Below, in pieces: positions 1 to 9,022 of a stretch of DNA of 59,999 bases (position 1 is its first letter; each line of letters begins with the position of its first letter). Under the pieces are notes generated by a model. It had not been told where the DNA came from and did no database searches. It worked only from the letters and a program-made list of their open reading frames with translations. This DNA is from Candidatus Zhuqueibacterota bacterium. GTDB lineage: Bacteria > Zhuqueibacterota > Zhuqueibacteria > Residuimicrobiales > Krinioviventaceae. Made by a program: the position numbers and the translations under genes. Location: NCBI GenBank assembly GCA_016928775.1, contig JAFGKD010000031.1:1-59999 (forward strand), read 5' to 3'.

Positions 1-428
1 CTGGCGTCGTTCGGACTGTAGGTATAGTTCACGCCATCGGGCGTTCGGCCGCCTTGCGGCCGTTGCAGGGGGATCGTCTTATAATTCTGGCGCCACGGCG
101 CAACTGTCTCTGAGGCCTGTTGTTCAAGACCATCAATGACGGGTGCAACAGAGTACGTGTCATTGACCGTCCCGTCGGGATCGATAAAATTCGTAGAGGT
201 CGCAAGTGGTTCATCATTAATCTTAGTTGAACCACGATAAATATTAAATTTAACATTTTCCGAATCGGTTGCCAGCAAACGCCAGCCAATATAGATGCCG
301 GCATCCGGCGTTGTCACGGCGACCAGACCGCGATCCAGGTTTTCCAGTTTATAATCCTGGCCAGTGGTTGGCCAGGCAAAAACGAGCAAGATGCTGATTA
401 TTGAAATAATTTGTTGGATGTGTTTCAT
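1..428 (-). CDS. Rhamnogalacturonan lyase, PL11 family, N-terminal part (cut by window start)
   Basis: The first 142 codons of a secreted pectin-degrading lyase that cleaves rhamnogalacturonan I backbone by beta-elimination. The ATG (426-428) follows a strong AAAGGAG site. A signal peptide of about 22 residues ends near WPTTGQ. Mature sequence starts with the PL11 hallmark ENLDRGLVAV, then GIYIGWRLLATDSENVKFNI and FNIYRGSTKIND (the Ig-like N-terminal domain), and reaches GGRTPDGVNYTYSPNDA, which in PL11 enzymes leads into the calcium-binding eight-bladed propeller. The propeller and any sorting tail are outside the window. It lies 16 bases downstream of the small lipoprotein on the same strand, so the two are probably co-transcribed. 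Family call is from remembered PL11 motifs; quite sure. Confidence 0.85.
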   Translation of the reverse strand, partial: MKHIQQIISIISILLVFAWPTTGQDYKLENLDRGLVAVTTPDAGIYIGWRLLATDSENVKFNIYRGSTKINDEPLATSTNFIDPDGTVNDTYSVAPVIDGLEQQASETVAPWRQNYKTIPLQRPQGGRTPDGVNYTYSPNDA

Positions 429-444
429 ATATTTATACTCCTTT

Positions 445-921
445 CTAATTGGACCACCCTGGCAATGATACGGTCGCTTGACAATTGGAATAATTGTATA
501 ATGGATTACTTGTCGGCCTGTAGATTTTTCCTTGAATCGGATTATTATCTTGTGTATAAACCCAAATTTCGTTTGGATCCCATACAACAATCTCGTCACG
601 ACAATCGCCCGTGATATCCAAAACCGCATTGCACATGTCAGGATGCCCATCATCCGCGAATTCAGCGACTTTGCGTCTCCAACCATCAAACATGCCGCCC
701 TGGTCCACGTTCGGATTGTGCACGAAAAATTCCTCGGATGCACCTGTCCAATTGACGGGCAGGTAGTGATATTCCGTAAAAGCACCAACCTGTGAGCTCA
801 ATGGCCCTCTGTTCAATTCTTTAAAATCATCATAAAAGAGAAAAGCCTCTTTGTTTGATAGCGTGCATGATAAAAGCAGGATCATGCACGTGACTGTAAA
901 AATGCATAATATAAATTTCAT
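445..921 (-). CDS. Short lipoprotein matching the C-terminus of large FG-GAP/rhamnogalacturonan-lyase-like proteins
   Basis: 158 residues. Residues 1-20 are a lipoprotein signal (ILLLSC). The rest, from GAFTEYHYLPVNW through DGHPDMCNAVLDITGDCRDE to IVVWDPNEIWVYTQDN and YNYSNCQATVSLPGW, resembles the last 120-130 residues of roughly 600-residue secreted FG-GAP-type proteins of polysaccharide degraders, with D-x-x-G-D-x-R-D-E as the recognisable core. The long propeller part expected between signal and this tail is absent. So it is either a short stand-alone member or a relic that kept both ends after an internal deletion, like several relics further along. It lies directly upstream of the PL11 gene. 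Function unknown; a role in pectin use is suggested only by context. Confidence 0.6.
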   Translation of the reverse strand: MKFILCIFTVTCMILLLSCTLSNKEAFLFYDDFKELNRGPLSSQVGAFTEYHYLPVNWTGASEEFFVHNPNVDQGGMFDGWRRKVAEFADDGHPDMCNAVLDITGDCRDEIVVWDPNEIWVYTQDNNPIQGKIYRPTSNPLYNYSNCQATVSLPGWSN

Positions 922-978
922 CTTATAGTTACAATCAAGTTTTCAAGCATGATCGTTACACTGTTGATCCTTCGCATG

Positions 979-2310
979 TCATTGTATGAGCAACATTCTT
1001 TTGACCGTCGAATGCATGTCATGCCCATATTTCAACGCATAAAAATAAATGCCACTCGGAAGCGCGTCGCCCTCTACATTATGTGCACTCCAGGAAATTG
1101 AGTGATATCCCCCGGCCAGTTCATGATTAAGAAGACAAGCTATTTTTTCTCCGAAAACGTTATAAACGCTCAATTCAACATAGCCGGTTTGCGGGATTTC
1201 AAACGCGATTTCTGTTGAACCATTAAAGGGATTGGGATAATTTTGCTGCAACGAAAATTCTGCAATCGTGGCTGGGGTGTGCTGCGCGGCAGCGGAGGCA
1301 TCGGACATATATTTCTCCAAAACATCCATTTGCGGACGATCCTGGCCGTTGCGCGGTTCGATGGAAAACATATAATCTCCCCACCACGGGCCAGCCGCCC
1401 AATAGGTCCAGCCAAGCCACACATCGGCATTATCATCCATATAAGCCAGCATGTCGTCCAAAGCGGCCAGGCATTGGTCGTTGGTGCTGACGCCAAATTC
1501 GCCTAAAAAACCGCGTTTTTGCTGTGTTCGCAGCCAGCTGGTAAAATTTTTCAAGCGTGCGGAACCTATGGTTGTATTCACACACGATTCCGAGGTTCCT
1601 GAAGAATTATCATCCAGATATTGGTGAACTTCAAAAGCAAAATTGTCCAAAGGATCAACGACATGTTGCATAGCTGTGCCGTTCGGTGTTCCGTACCACG
1701 TGGAATTCCAGGAATGGGCACCGGTGTAGGCATTTCCCGGGACGAGGATGAGATTTGTCGCGCCAGTTGCTCGAATAGCGCTGATAGCCGCATTGGCGTC
1801 GGCCAGCCATAATTCTGTTTCCATGCCGTGTGGTTCGTTCATCAAACCAAAAATAACAAAAGGATGATCTTTGAACTGTGACGCCAGCCTTTGCCAAAAA
1901 TCTTCAAAAATACTCACCGCAAGCGCTTCGCTGCCAATGACGTCACCATAATAACGCGCATAGTTATGCGGGTTGAGTACGGTGTACGCCTCTTTTGACG
2001 CCGCATAGTCAACAAAATTTTTGATTCGAGCTAATTCAGCAGTATCAAAATCTGCGTTGGCGCTATGCTGCAGCCGCTCCCATTTGAAGGGCAAACGGAA
2101 TATGTTCATGCCTTTTTCAATAAAATAATCAACTTCTGATCGTGTTGGATAGGTATAATCCTTGTTGAACGTGCCAGGCAACGTGCTGCCAAACTCTGCG
2201 CCCGCCAGATTGACGCCGACATATTTTATCTGTCCATGCAGGTTGTATGAGAAAAATATAAAAACAAGAAAGATACGGACTTTATAAAAAATAACTTGAG
2301 CATATTTCAT
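979..2310 (-). CDS. Secreted endoglucanase, GH5 (subfamily 5-like), with type IX sorting tail
   Basis: Predicted endo-beta-1,4-glucanase. I chose the ATG at 2308-2310 because it starts a signal peptide (KVRIFLVFIFFS...HGQ); an ATG at 2349 would add 13 unlikely residues. The catalytic domain (about 25-355) has GH5 landmarks: GVNLAGAEFG at the N-terminus, FRLPFKWERL, the acid/base Glu in FGLMNEPHG, HQYLDDNSSGTSESC, and the nucleophile Glu in GFLGEFGVS, then WTYWAAGPWWGDY. The Cys-containing region and YLD-NSSGT are reminiscent of fungal Cel5A, hence subfamily 5. Residues about 365-443 are a Por sorting domain: QQNYPNPFNGST, then ELSVYNVFGEKI, SGIYFYALKYG and MLLIQ at the end. Export by type IX secretion to the surface is expected. 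Very sure of GH5. Confidence 0.9.
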   Translation of the reverse strand: MKYAQVIFYKVRIFLVFIFFSYNLHGQIKYVGVNLAGAEFGSTLPGTFNKDYTYPTRSEVDYFIEKGMNIFRLPFKWERLQHSANADFDTAELARIKNFVDYAASKEAYTVLNPHNYARYYGDVIGSEALAVSIFEDFWQRLASQFKDHPFVIFGLMNEPHGMETELWLADANAAISAIRATGATNLILVPGNAYTGAHSWNSTWYGTPNGTAMQHVVDPLDNFAFEVHQYLDDNSSGTSESCVNTTIGSARLKNFTSWLRTQQKRGFLGEFGVSTNDQCLAALDDMLAYMDDNADVWLGWTYWAAGPWWGDYMFSIEPRNGQDRPQMDVLEKYMSDASAAAQHTPATIAEFSLQQNYPNPFNGSTEIAFEIPQTGYVELSVYNVFGEKIACLLNHELAGGYHSISWSAHNVEGDALPSGIYFYALKYGHDMHSTVKRMLLIQ

Positions 2311-2395
2311 AGCGTGTTCCGTCTTTGCCTTATTGCTTAATAATGCCATGATTTTTCAGCTTTAGATTTTTCGTGGACATCTTGTTTATTTTAAT

Positions 2396-2492
2396 TCACT
2401 TGGGTCCGGCGCCAATATACGAAATAATTTTATCCCATACAAACTGGTCAATGATACGCGGGAAAATCAGGGGCGCGGAACCACGCGAAGGT
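2396..2492 (-). pseudogene. Short coding remnant, unassigned
   Basis: On the minus strand one frame reads PSRGSAPLIFPRIIDQFVWD, KIISYIGAGPK and then a stop. The composition is protein-like and no start lies near. It sits between the GH5 gene and the decayed glycosidase-like relic and may be the last codons of another lost gene. I cannot name the family. Confidence 0.3.
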
Positions 2493-2521
2493 GACAAGTG
2501 TGTTGTGCCCGCGGCAGTAGT

Positions 2522-3246
2522 TTAAAAAGGGCAAGAAAAGCTGCTCAATCTGCACCGTACAGGTTCCCAATGTCCTTTATTGGCGCGACGCATCAGCATA
2601 TAAATATAGTAGCGACCGGGTTCATCAAAAGTAATTGGAAAAGTGATGAATCCTTTTTGTCGCTCACCCTCATCGCGCATGGCCATACCACTGATGCCCG
2701 GCACCTTTTTCCAGCCGTTCACGGCAGCCGCGTGTTCTGCTTCAATGGAAACGACACCGTTTTTGGCACAAAATTCTTTTGGCTTTATTCTTTCAAGCAG
2801 CGCAATCCAGTCGGCGTTTGTTTCGCCAGGTGCATGACCGAGTTCTATGGATGTCCCGGCCGCGATGTTGCGTGTTGTAGCTTCATAAAGCCGAGTACAG
2901 GGATTGTACCAACGAAGCGTATAATCGCCCGGAGTTGATGACACATCGAGTGTCAGTTGAGTCTGGCGTGTTTTTCGATGTATTTGTAGACTGACGGTCC
3001 AGGTTCTTCTTTGCCAACCTGCAGGATTATGTATCCATGCCATTCTTCATGGCGGAACGGATCCGGGCCGGTTTCATTGTGCACAGAAAGAAGGTGCCCA
3101 AAGGGATCGAGATTTTTTATCATGCTTCCCAACAGGATGACCTTGCTGACGTGCATTTTATAAATGTAAGAATGCGGCGTTCGCCAAGCTCTGTCAGGAT
3201 GGATTCCGCCTGGTGAAATTCTTGCGATTTCGGCCTTTTGGTTTTG
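2522..3246 (-). pseudogene. Relic of a secreted glycosidase-like protein (DUF4038/DUF5060 type), frameshifted
   Basis: Two minus-strand frames together spell a family-like C-terminus. The upstream frame (about 3246 to 2965) reads IKNLDPFGHLLSVHN, TGPDPFRHEEWHGYIILQVG and then EPGPSVYKYIEKHA. The downstream frame (about 2985 to 2560) continues with TPGDYTLRWYNPCTRLYEA, VVSIEAEHAAAVNGWKKVPG and GRYYIYMLMRRANKGHWEPV. This order (end of a TIM barrel, Ig-like domain, carbohydrate-binding-like domain) is typical of DUF4038-type glycosidases. The frame changes near 2965-2985, the N-terminal barrel is missing, and the last frame runs into unrelated codons after HWEPV. Clearly a dead gene fragment; exact family uncertain. 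Confidence 0.65.
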
Positions 3247-3295
3247 TTATCCCACAAGTATTTTCATTTTCAAACACTGTTTCAAAAGAACCCCA

Positions 3296-3457
3296 CTACG
3301 GTACTGGCGCTGTGGAGGTGTCGGCGTTTGATCGCGGCGTGATTATCTTGCTGACTCTTCTAAGCAGGTGTTTGGGATAAATCTGATCGTCGTCACAAAC
3401 AATGAGCGCATGCTGAATGACATTCTTTAATTCACGCGCGTTCCCGTGCCAATTATA
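3296..3457 (-). pseudogene. Fragment of a sigma-54-dependent activator (end of AAA domain)
   Basis: The minus strand reads YNWHGNARELKNVIQHALIV, then CDDDQIYPKHLLRR, then a short tail and a TAG. This is the W-[PH]-G-N-[VA]-R-E-L-x-N end of the sigma-54 activator AAA+ module. In the frame just upstream there is a stop (TAG before TATTATAATTGG), and no Walker motifs are found, so only the last part of the gene survives. It is not the opposite strand of the intact activator at 4374; it is a second, decayed copy with its own sequence. Confidence 0.7.
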
Positions 3458-3659
3458 ATACTAAAGTCGAGCGTTTCTTTGCATAATCGCAGTTTTTTAT
3501 CCTTTCTTCTCAGTGCGCAAAACAACCAAGCATATTCGAATATAATGATGATATTGGCAAAATACCAATGATTCGACCATGCTCTCGCAAGAATGGATGG
3601 TCGAAAGCAGAGACAGCTTGACGCAAATCTATTATAAAACCTTCAGGAGGCAAAATCAA

Positions 3660-4348
3660 ATGCCTGTTCATAATAGCGATATTGTTGAAAAGCTAAACAA
3701 GAGCGCGGATTTATTGGATATCCAAGGGGCGAACCAATTCCGCATCCGCGCCTATCGCAGTGTAGCGCAAACCATATCAGGGTTATCGTACAACGTGGCG
3801 AACATGCTCAAAGAGGGAAAGGATGTATCGCAATTGCCCAACATTGGTTCCAGTATCGCTGAGAAAATTCACGAAATCGTTGAAACCGGCTCCCTTGACC
3901 AACTTGAAAAGCTCGAAAAAAAACTGCCGGAGAAACTGGCCGATTTGATGAAAATCCCCAATCTGGGTCCCAAAAAAATTCAAAAGCTTTATAATGAATT
4001 AAACATTTCAAACAGAGAAGAACTGGAAAAGGCTGCTGTTCGATGCATTATAACACCAACTTGTCCCGGCAAAAGCAAACCGATCGTGTGCTCAAAGCGG
4101 CAAAAGATAATGGCTGTTTCCTCGAATGTAATGCGCAACCGGATCGACTGGATCTGACGGATGTCAACTGTAAAATGGCCAAGGAGATGGGCGTCAAAAT
4201 CGCCATCTCCACGGATGCGCATACGATCACTGATCTGGACAAAATACGCTTTGGCATCGGGCAGGCGTAGCGAGGCTGGCTGGAAAACAGTGATGTGTTG
4301 AATACCCAAAGCAGGTGCGCCTTGAAAAAGTTAATCAAACGCAATTAA
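3660..4348 (+). pseudogene. DNA polymerase X (PolX) relic with internal deletions, frameshift and stop
   Basis: A family X polymerase with C-terminal PHP exonuclease domain is normally about 570 residues and fills gaps in base excision repair. Here the ATG at 3660, after AGGAGG, opens the 8-kDa domain (NSDIVEKLNKSADLLDIQGA, FRIRAYRSVAQTI) and the helix-hairpin-helix part (LPNIGSSIAEKI, IPNLGPKKIQKLYNELNI). After EELEKAA the finger, palm and thumb are gone. Another frame takes up a PHP piece (HYNTNLSRQKQTDRVLKAAK), skips more sequence and continues with GCFLECNAQPDRLDLTD and AISTDAHTITDLDKIRFGIG. An in-frame TAG (4268-4270) precedes the usual RGWLENSDVLNT ending. At least two deletions, one frame change and one nonsense codon: not functional. 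Confidence 0.85.
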
Positions 4349-4373
4349 TGCACAAAACAAACAGGGGTTTAAA

Positions 4374-5351
4374 GTGCCACTAAATTTGCAAAAGATGCGG
4401 GTTTTGCGAAACAAGTATGAGTTCAATGAAATTATTGGCAAAAGTTCGGCTTTGAGAAAAACCCTGGAAATTGTTTCTCAAGTCGCGGACACCCATTCCA
4501 AAATTCTGATCCAGGGAGAGAGTGGTACAGGGAAAGAGCTGGTTGCCAGGGCGCTGCACTTGAATAGCAGTCGCAGAAACAAGCCATTTATTATTGTCAA
4601 TTCCGGTGCTATTCCCGAGAGTCTGTTGGAGAGTGAACTGTTTGGCTATAAACCAGGCGCTTTTACGGGAGCAAAGCATTCAAAGCCGGGTAAATTTGAA
4701 TTGGCTGATGGCGGCACGCTTTTTTTGGATGAGATCGGTGATATGTCGCCTTTTTTACAATGTAAAATATTGCGGGCGGTGCAAAATTATCAAATTGAGC
4801 GACTTGGCGGCACGCACGCAATCTCTGTTGATGTGCGCATACTGGCTGCAACCAATCGGGATTTATGCGAGCTCATCAAAAAAGGCATGTTTCGTCAGGA
4901 CCTTTATTATCGATTGAACATCATGAGAATCAATTTGCCGCCTTTGAGAGAACGGATTGAGGACATACCACTCCTGGCGTATTATTTCCTGAAACGCTAC
5001 AACAAACGTGAGCAGAAGGAGATTCACAATATTTCCCTGGAAGCCCTGGAAATCCTGCAAACGTATCATTGGCCCGGGAATATTCGGGAACTGGAAAATG
5101 TGATCGAGAGATCTGTCATATTGTGCCATGATAAAACGATTGCTGTGCAACATCTTCCCCGAGAGATCATTGGTGCCGGTACTGTTCCTTTGGTTGACTG
5201 CCAAAATTTTCATGCTGCAGTGAAAGAATTTAAAAAGTTACTCATCATCCGCACCCTGCAACAAACGAAAAACAAGGCAGAAGCGGCTCGACGACTGGGG
5301 CTTAATCGCACCTATTTTTTCAAGCTTTTGCACCAATTGGAGATAGAATAG
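4374..5351 (+). CDS. Sigma-54-dependent transcriptional activator (AAA+ and Fis HTH, no receiver)
   Basis: 325 residues. The AAA+ module is complete: Walker A GESGTGKE near residue 45, the sigma-54 contact loop GAFTGA, Walker B GGTLFLDEIGDM, the sensor and arginine-finger region (AATNRDL, FRQDLYYRLN, PPLRERIEDIPLL) and WPGNIRELENVIER. A Fis-type helix-turn-helix closes the protein (NKAEAARRLGLNRTYFFKLL). There is no N-terminal receiver or sensory domain; the start is a GTG after AGGGG, or the ATG at 4395. It may be a naturally short activator or a response regulator that lost its receiver: linker sequence normal for receiver-bearing members begins right at the start, and a receiver stub lies downstream at 5557. 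Target promoters are not identifiable here. Confidence 0.85.
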   Translation: MPLNLQKMRVLRNKYEFNEIIGKSSALRKTLEIVSQVADTHSKILIQGESGTGKELVARALHLNSSRRNKPFIIVNSGAIPESLLESELFGYKPGAFTGAKHSKPGKFELADGGTLFLDEIGDMSPFLQCKILRAVQNYQIERLGGTHAISVDVRILAATNRDLCELIKKGMFRQDLYYRLNIMRINLPPLRERIEDIPLLAYYFLKRYNKREQKEIHNISLEALEILQTYHWPGNIRELENVIERSVILCHDKTIAVQHLPREIIGAGTVPLVDCQNFHAAVKEFKKLLIIRTLQQTKNKAEAARRLGLNRTYFFKLLHQLEIE

Positions 5352-5556
5352 CGAGGCATCTAGTCCAACTGTCTGTAAAAAGCGACTGGCTCAAATGCAT
5401 CTCTGTCTGCAAAAATAGACTGTTTCTTGACCACACCGTTTTCATGAATTTTTTTAATCTTCCCCAACTTGCATAAAATATAATACTTATGCTACATTAG
5501 AATTACCCTGCATTTCTCAACGGCGACTGGTATGCTTTTTGTGAAGCCTTCACAGC

Positions 5557-5751
5557 ATGGAGCGTCCAGCAAACAGAGATTGTCATTCACATCATTACAG
5601 TTCAGCAAAAATTTTACTCATATCAAAAAATCTTGAAGTTCTTCAGGGAGCACGCAGTTTATTGTCGTCGAGTGGATATGCAGTATTAACCGCTTCAACG
5701 GTGGAAGAAGCGATGGAGCTGTGTCAGAAGATATTTGCAGGGGATTTGTAA
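5557..5751 (+). pseudogene. Truncated response-regulator receiver stub
   Basis: The frame reads KILLISKNLEVLQGARSLLS, then SGYAVLTASTVEEAMELCQK and stops 7 residues later. This is the first third (beta1-alpha1-beta2-alpha2) of a CheY-like receiver; the phospho-acceptor Asp and everything after are missing. It follows the sigma-54 activator on the same strand and is probably debris of a two-component regulator. The 200 bases on its 5' side hold no gene I can see. Confidence 0.5.
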
Positions 5752-5894
5752 AGTTTGATTGGTATACGAAACTTGATTGAGGAGATGATTTCAAGGCGTC
5801 TCATTTTCTCGAAAGGCATATGCTGTTATTGATAAAAATTGCTGATGATCGATTGCTGGATTTGAAACATTTTAACCTAAAAAGGAGGAATACC

Positions 5895-6329
5895 ATGCTT
5901 ACATCCAGGAATGCGTTTTTATTATTAGCTAGTATTATACTCATCATTCCTTTTTTGGGATGTCCGGATAATAATAATGAATCGCCCGTCGCGCCGGTAA
6001 AAGAAGATCCACCATCATTCAGTGTTGCTTCAATAAATGTAGAATGTCCATATGATTACGGTACCCCTGATTGCATAATATTTCATGCCAAGTCTGAAGA
6101 TAAAGATGTAGTTCTTGTCAAAGTTGAAATTGCTCCACCAGTTGGTGAATCCTTCACGATTTCTTTAAATAATTATATGTTAATCGAGGGGGAAGGAATT
6201 GATTTAGCCACAAATGAATATCCTTTCCCAAGAATTAGCGGCGAATGGGAATTCGTATTCATAGGAAATTTGGCCACTGGTGACAAATCCAGTTTTGAGG
6301 TTACGGTTACCGTGGATGTTAGCGCCTAA
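5895..6329 (+). CDS. Small lipoprotein of unknown function
   Basis: 144 residues. The ATG at 5895 is preceded by AAAGGAGGAA, a near-perfect ribosome site, which decides against an upstream in-frame start at 5820. Residues 1-24 are a lipoprotein signal ending in FLGC. The mature part begins with an N/P-rich linker (NNNESPVAPVKEDPP) and has an all-beta, Ig-like look (VVLVKVEIAPPVGESFTISL, SGEWEFVFIGNLATGD). It precedes two damaged genes for type IX-secreted proteins. Possibly an envelope-attached Ig-like protein; no family recognised. Confidence 0.7.
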   Translation: MLTSRNAFLLLASIILIIPFLGCPDNNNESPVAPVKEDPPSFSVASINVECPYDYGTPDCIIFHAKSEDKDVVLVKVEIAPPVGESFTISLNNYMLIEGEGIDLATNEYPFPRISGEWEFVFIGNLATGDKSSFEVTVTVDVSA

Positions 6330-6346
6330 TCTCAACATCAAGTGCA

Positions 6347-7030
6347 TTGGTTGCAAAAGCCGCAGCTCAACAGCAAATTGATATCACTACGGACTGGAGT
6401 GTCGACATCAATTTGTATGAGCAGAGTATGGCGGTCACAGGAGCAGTGTCTTGTAACGACAAAATGCTCTCGGACACTTTAGATGTGGTTGGTGCGTTTG
6501 TAAATGGCGAGTGCCGTGGCGTTGCTCACATCACGCGCTTTCCATTAACAAATATGTATCAATTTGATATGCTTATTTATGGCCAAGAGGATGAGCAAAT
6601 TCAATTCAGGGTTTTGCGCTCATAAGAGGACGTCATATGGGATGCAGAGGAGGTTGTTGAATTTGAGGCGAATGGATTGGTCGGCGATGGATTCACGCCC
6701 TTAATTCTGACAATTAAAACGCAGGACAATTCGTATGCGGCTGATATACCTGATCATTATGAATTAGCACAAAATTACCCAAATCCTTTCAATCCGACAA
6801 CGTGCATTCGCTTTGGCTTGCCAGAGGCGACTTTTGTTGAGCTGACGATATTCAATTCTATTGGTCAAAAAGTACGCACGCTTTTGTCTGGATACCGGCA
6901 GGCTGGACGTTTTACGTTTTCGTGGGATGGTTTAAACGATGGAGGCGAAAAAGCACAATCAGGCGTTTATCTCTATCGGCTTGAGACTGGTGACTTTAAT
7001 CGCACGAAAAAAATGCTGCTCATCAAGTAA
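6347..7030 (+). pseudogene. Type IX-secreted protein with in-frame TAA (paralogue of the next gene)
   Basis: One frame is open from 6323 to 7030 except for a TAA at 6623-6625. Before the stop comes a beta-rich domain (WSVDINLYEQSMAVTGAVSC, VVGAFVNGECRGVAHITRFP, YQFDMLIYG). After it the same domain goes on (EDVIWDAEEVVEFEANGLVG) and leads into a full Por sorting tail (ELAQNYPNPFNPTTCIRFGL ... SGVYLYRL ... MLLIK). The domain matches the first domain of the gene at 7136 position for position, so the two are paralogues. The 5' end is also damaged: no ATG with a ribosome site, only the end of what may have been a signal peptide (STSSALVAKAAAQQ). A sequencing error could explain the stop but not the missing start. 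Confidence 0.7.
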
Positions 7031-7038
7031 ACTCAACT

Positions 7039-7078
7039 AAACTGAGGCAATCCAATGGCGAATGCCTCAGTTTTGCTT
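7039..7078 (+). terminator. Rho-independent terminator
   Basis: Perfect 11-base stem AAACTGAGGCA (7039-7049) / TGCCTCAGTTT (7063-7073) with a 13-base loop, ending in a short T tract, 9 bases after the stop of the preceding gene. Confidence 0.75.
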
Positions 7079-7135
7079 CTTGTTTCTTCGTTATTGCTAT
7101 GTATTTATATAGACTTTATCAAATTGGGAAAAGCC

Positions 7136-8521
7136 ATGAAAACTTTAAAAAAGATTTGGTTGCTTTTGTTGTTTACCATTGGAATTTTGGTCGCAGATCC
7201 ACCTCTCTGGATCGTTGAGCCGTCTGACTATGAATTTAATATGTCACTTACCGGTGTGATCATTTTCGAGGAAGTCGAATCCGATGATCCTGACGACATC
7301 ATCGGCGCTTTTGTTGATGATGTTTGTCGAGGCGTCGCACAACCCACCCTATTTCCACCAACAAGCCGCTATACATTTGGCATGTCGATCTACAGCAATC
7401 TGGAAGGAGAAGTTGTTCATTTTAAAGCCTATGATGCATCGAATGATAAGATCTTAAAAATTGAACAAGTTCAGATATTCGAATCTAATGCGGTTATTGG
7501 CGATGATATGAATCCAATAGAATTTACAACGTATGTAAAAAAATTCACTTTAACCATGGATGTAAATCCGGAGGAAGGTGGAACAACAGACCAACCGCAG
7601 GGCAGCTATCTTTATAAAGTGGACACGGTCGTTGATATTTCTTCAACTCCAGCAGAGAAATATCGATTTTTTAATTGGACCGGAGATGTAGCTGATTCAC
7701 AGGCGGCTATGACATCCGTAATTATGGATACCAACAAAATCGTTACTGCACATTTTGAACTAATCACCCATACATTGAGTATTGCTGTGGAGCCTTTAGG
7801 GGGTGGCACGACACAACCGGCTGTCGGTGACTATGAGATTATATCAGACTCTATTGTCGCTGTAACGGCAGAATCAGCACCTGGGTATAAATTTATGGAA
7901 TGGCAAGGCGATGTGGCAGATTCGAAAGATTCCAGCACTACAGTGGTCATGAACTCGGATAAAAATATCAAAGCAGTATTCGATGAAATTCCTCCTGATC
8001 GTTTTATACCTACAATTGCTGTCGATCCTCCAGCCGGAGGAACCACCATTCCTTCTGAAGGTGAACATGAGTATGAGTCAGGTAAAGAAGTGAGCATCGA
8101 AGCCTCTCCTGCTCCTGATTATGAATTTTCAAAATGGATTGGAGACGTCACAGTTCATGACCAAGCTTCTTCAGAAGTATTGATGGACCAATCAAAAACC
8201 GTAACTGCTGTTTTTAGCAATGTTAGCAGTATCAAAATCGGCTAGAGTGGCACATCAAAACATTTTGTGCTGAAAGGAAATTTCCCGAATCCCTTTAATC
8301 CCACAACAACTTTTTCTTACGAGCTGCCAAAACCATCATTTGTCAGATTATCGATCCTCAACACATCAGGTCAATTGATCGTAACTCTTCTGAATGAAAC
8401 GGTTAAAGCCGGTTCGCATCAAGTGACGTGGGATGCGGGTGATCTCAGCTCCGGCGTTTATTTATATCAATTGCAGGCGGGAGATGAGATTAAACGGGGC
8501 AAGTGTTTGTTGATACGTTAA
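7136..8521 (+). pseudogene. InlB-repeat secreted protein with in-frame TAG before its type IX tail
   Basis: The ATG at 7136 starts a signal peptide (MKTLKKIWLLLLFTIGILVA). Residues about 21-140 are the same beta-rich domain as in the preceding gene (SDYEFNMSLTGVIIFEEVES, IIGAFVDDVCRGVAQPTLFP). Three divergent InlB-type repeats follow (about 145-365), each of the form GGTT-P-G-Y...Y-F-W-GDV...V-M...K-V-A-F. A TAG at 8243-8245 ends the frame after SSIKIG, yet the same frame goes on uninterrupted (SGTSKHFVLKGNFPNPFNPT) to a complete sorting tail ending KCLLIR at 8521. As it stands the product (369 residues) would reach the periplasm without a type IX signal. Nonsense mutation, base error and readthrough are all possible. 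Confidence 0.75.
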
Positions 8522-8615
8522 AACACTCCGACAGGATTGCATAAAATATCTCTGTCAGGATGTCACTCTCGTTCGAGAACGTCAATATCACGATCAGCTT
8601 TGTTTTATCAGTTTA

Positions 8616-9022
8616 TTGCCCTTGAACCAAAATCAACGCTTCGAAGCTTCTGCTGGCTACACCCGTATCAGCTATGATATTGAAGCCATCACTCAAACCC
8701 TTGTTGGCAGCCAAATTATTGAAGAATCAACCGAAGGCTTTGATGCACCGGTTCCGATTAATCTTTATCAAGTTAGTCTGGCATTGGCTGATTATCGGCA
8801 CTATTGCTTTTTGCGGATGGCGGTGTTGCCTGGACGCAAAACGATTACCCGACGTGGGCATTTAAGCAAGATAGCGACGAACGTGTACCCGTTATCAGTG
8901 TCGGCGCCGGCGTTCGGGTCAATCTGTTGGGATACCTTGTCTTGCAAGGCTATTACGCCTATCCGTTTCAGCGACCGGGAAAAGGCGTACATTTTGGTTT
9001 TGTCATTGCTCCGGGATGGTAA
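8616..9022 (+). pseudogene. Relic of an outer-membrane beta-barrel protein (C-terminal part)
   Basis: First frame: RRFE-type strands QRFEASAGYTRISYDIEAIT, GSQIIEESTEGFDAPVPINL and YQVSLALADYRHY. Second frame from about 8800: LFADGGVAWTQNDYPTWAFK and VISVGAGVRVNLLGYLVLQG, ending in GKGVHFGFVIAPGW with an aromatic last residue. Together these match the 16-strand C-terminal barrel of large TolB-propeller/outer-membrane proteins of the FCB group. Strands between SLALA and LADYRHY are missing, the frame then shifts, and no propeller or start is present. Dead fragment. Confidence 0.6.

Noticed and set aside
103..304. 91-codon minus-strand frame at 29-304
   Set aside because: It is out of frame with the PL11 gene that covers the same bases.
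6347..8521. Stop-codon reassignment as an explanation of the in-frame TAA and TAG
   Set aside because: TAA, TAG and TGA all end intact genes in this window (for example TAG at 5351 and 42713, TAA at 44742), and the two interruptions use different codons.
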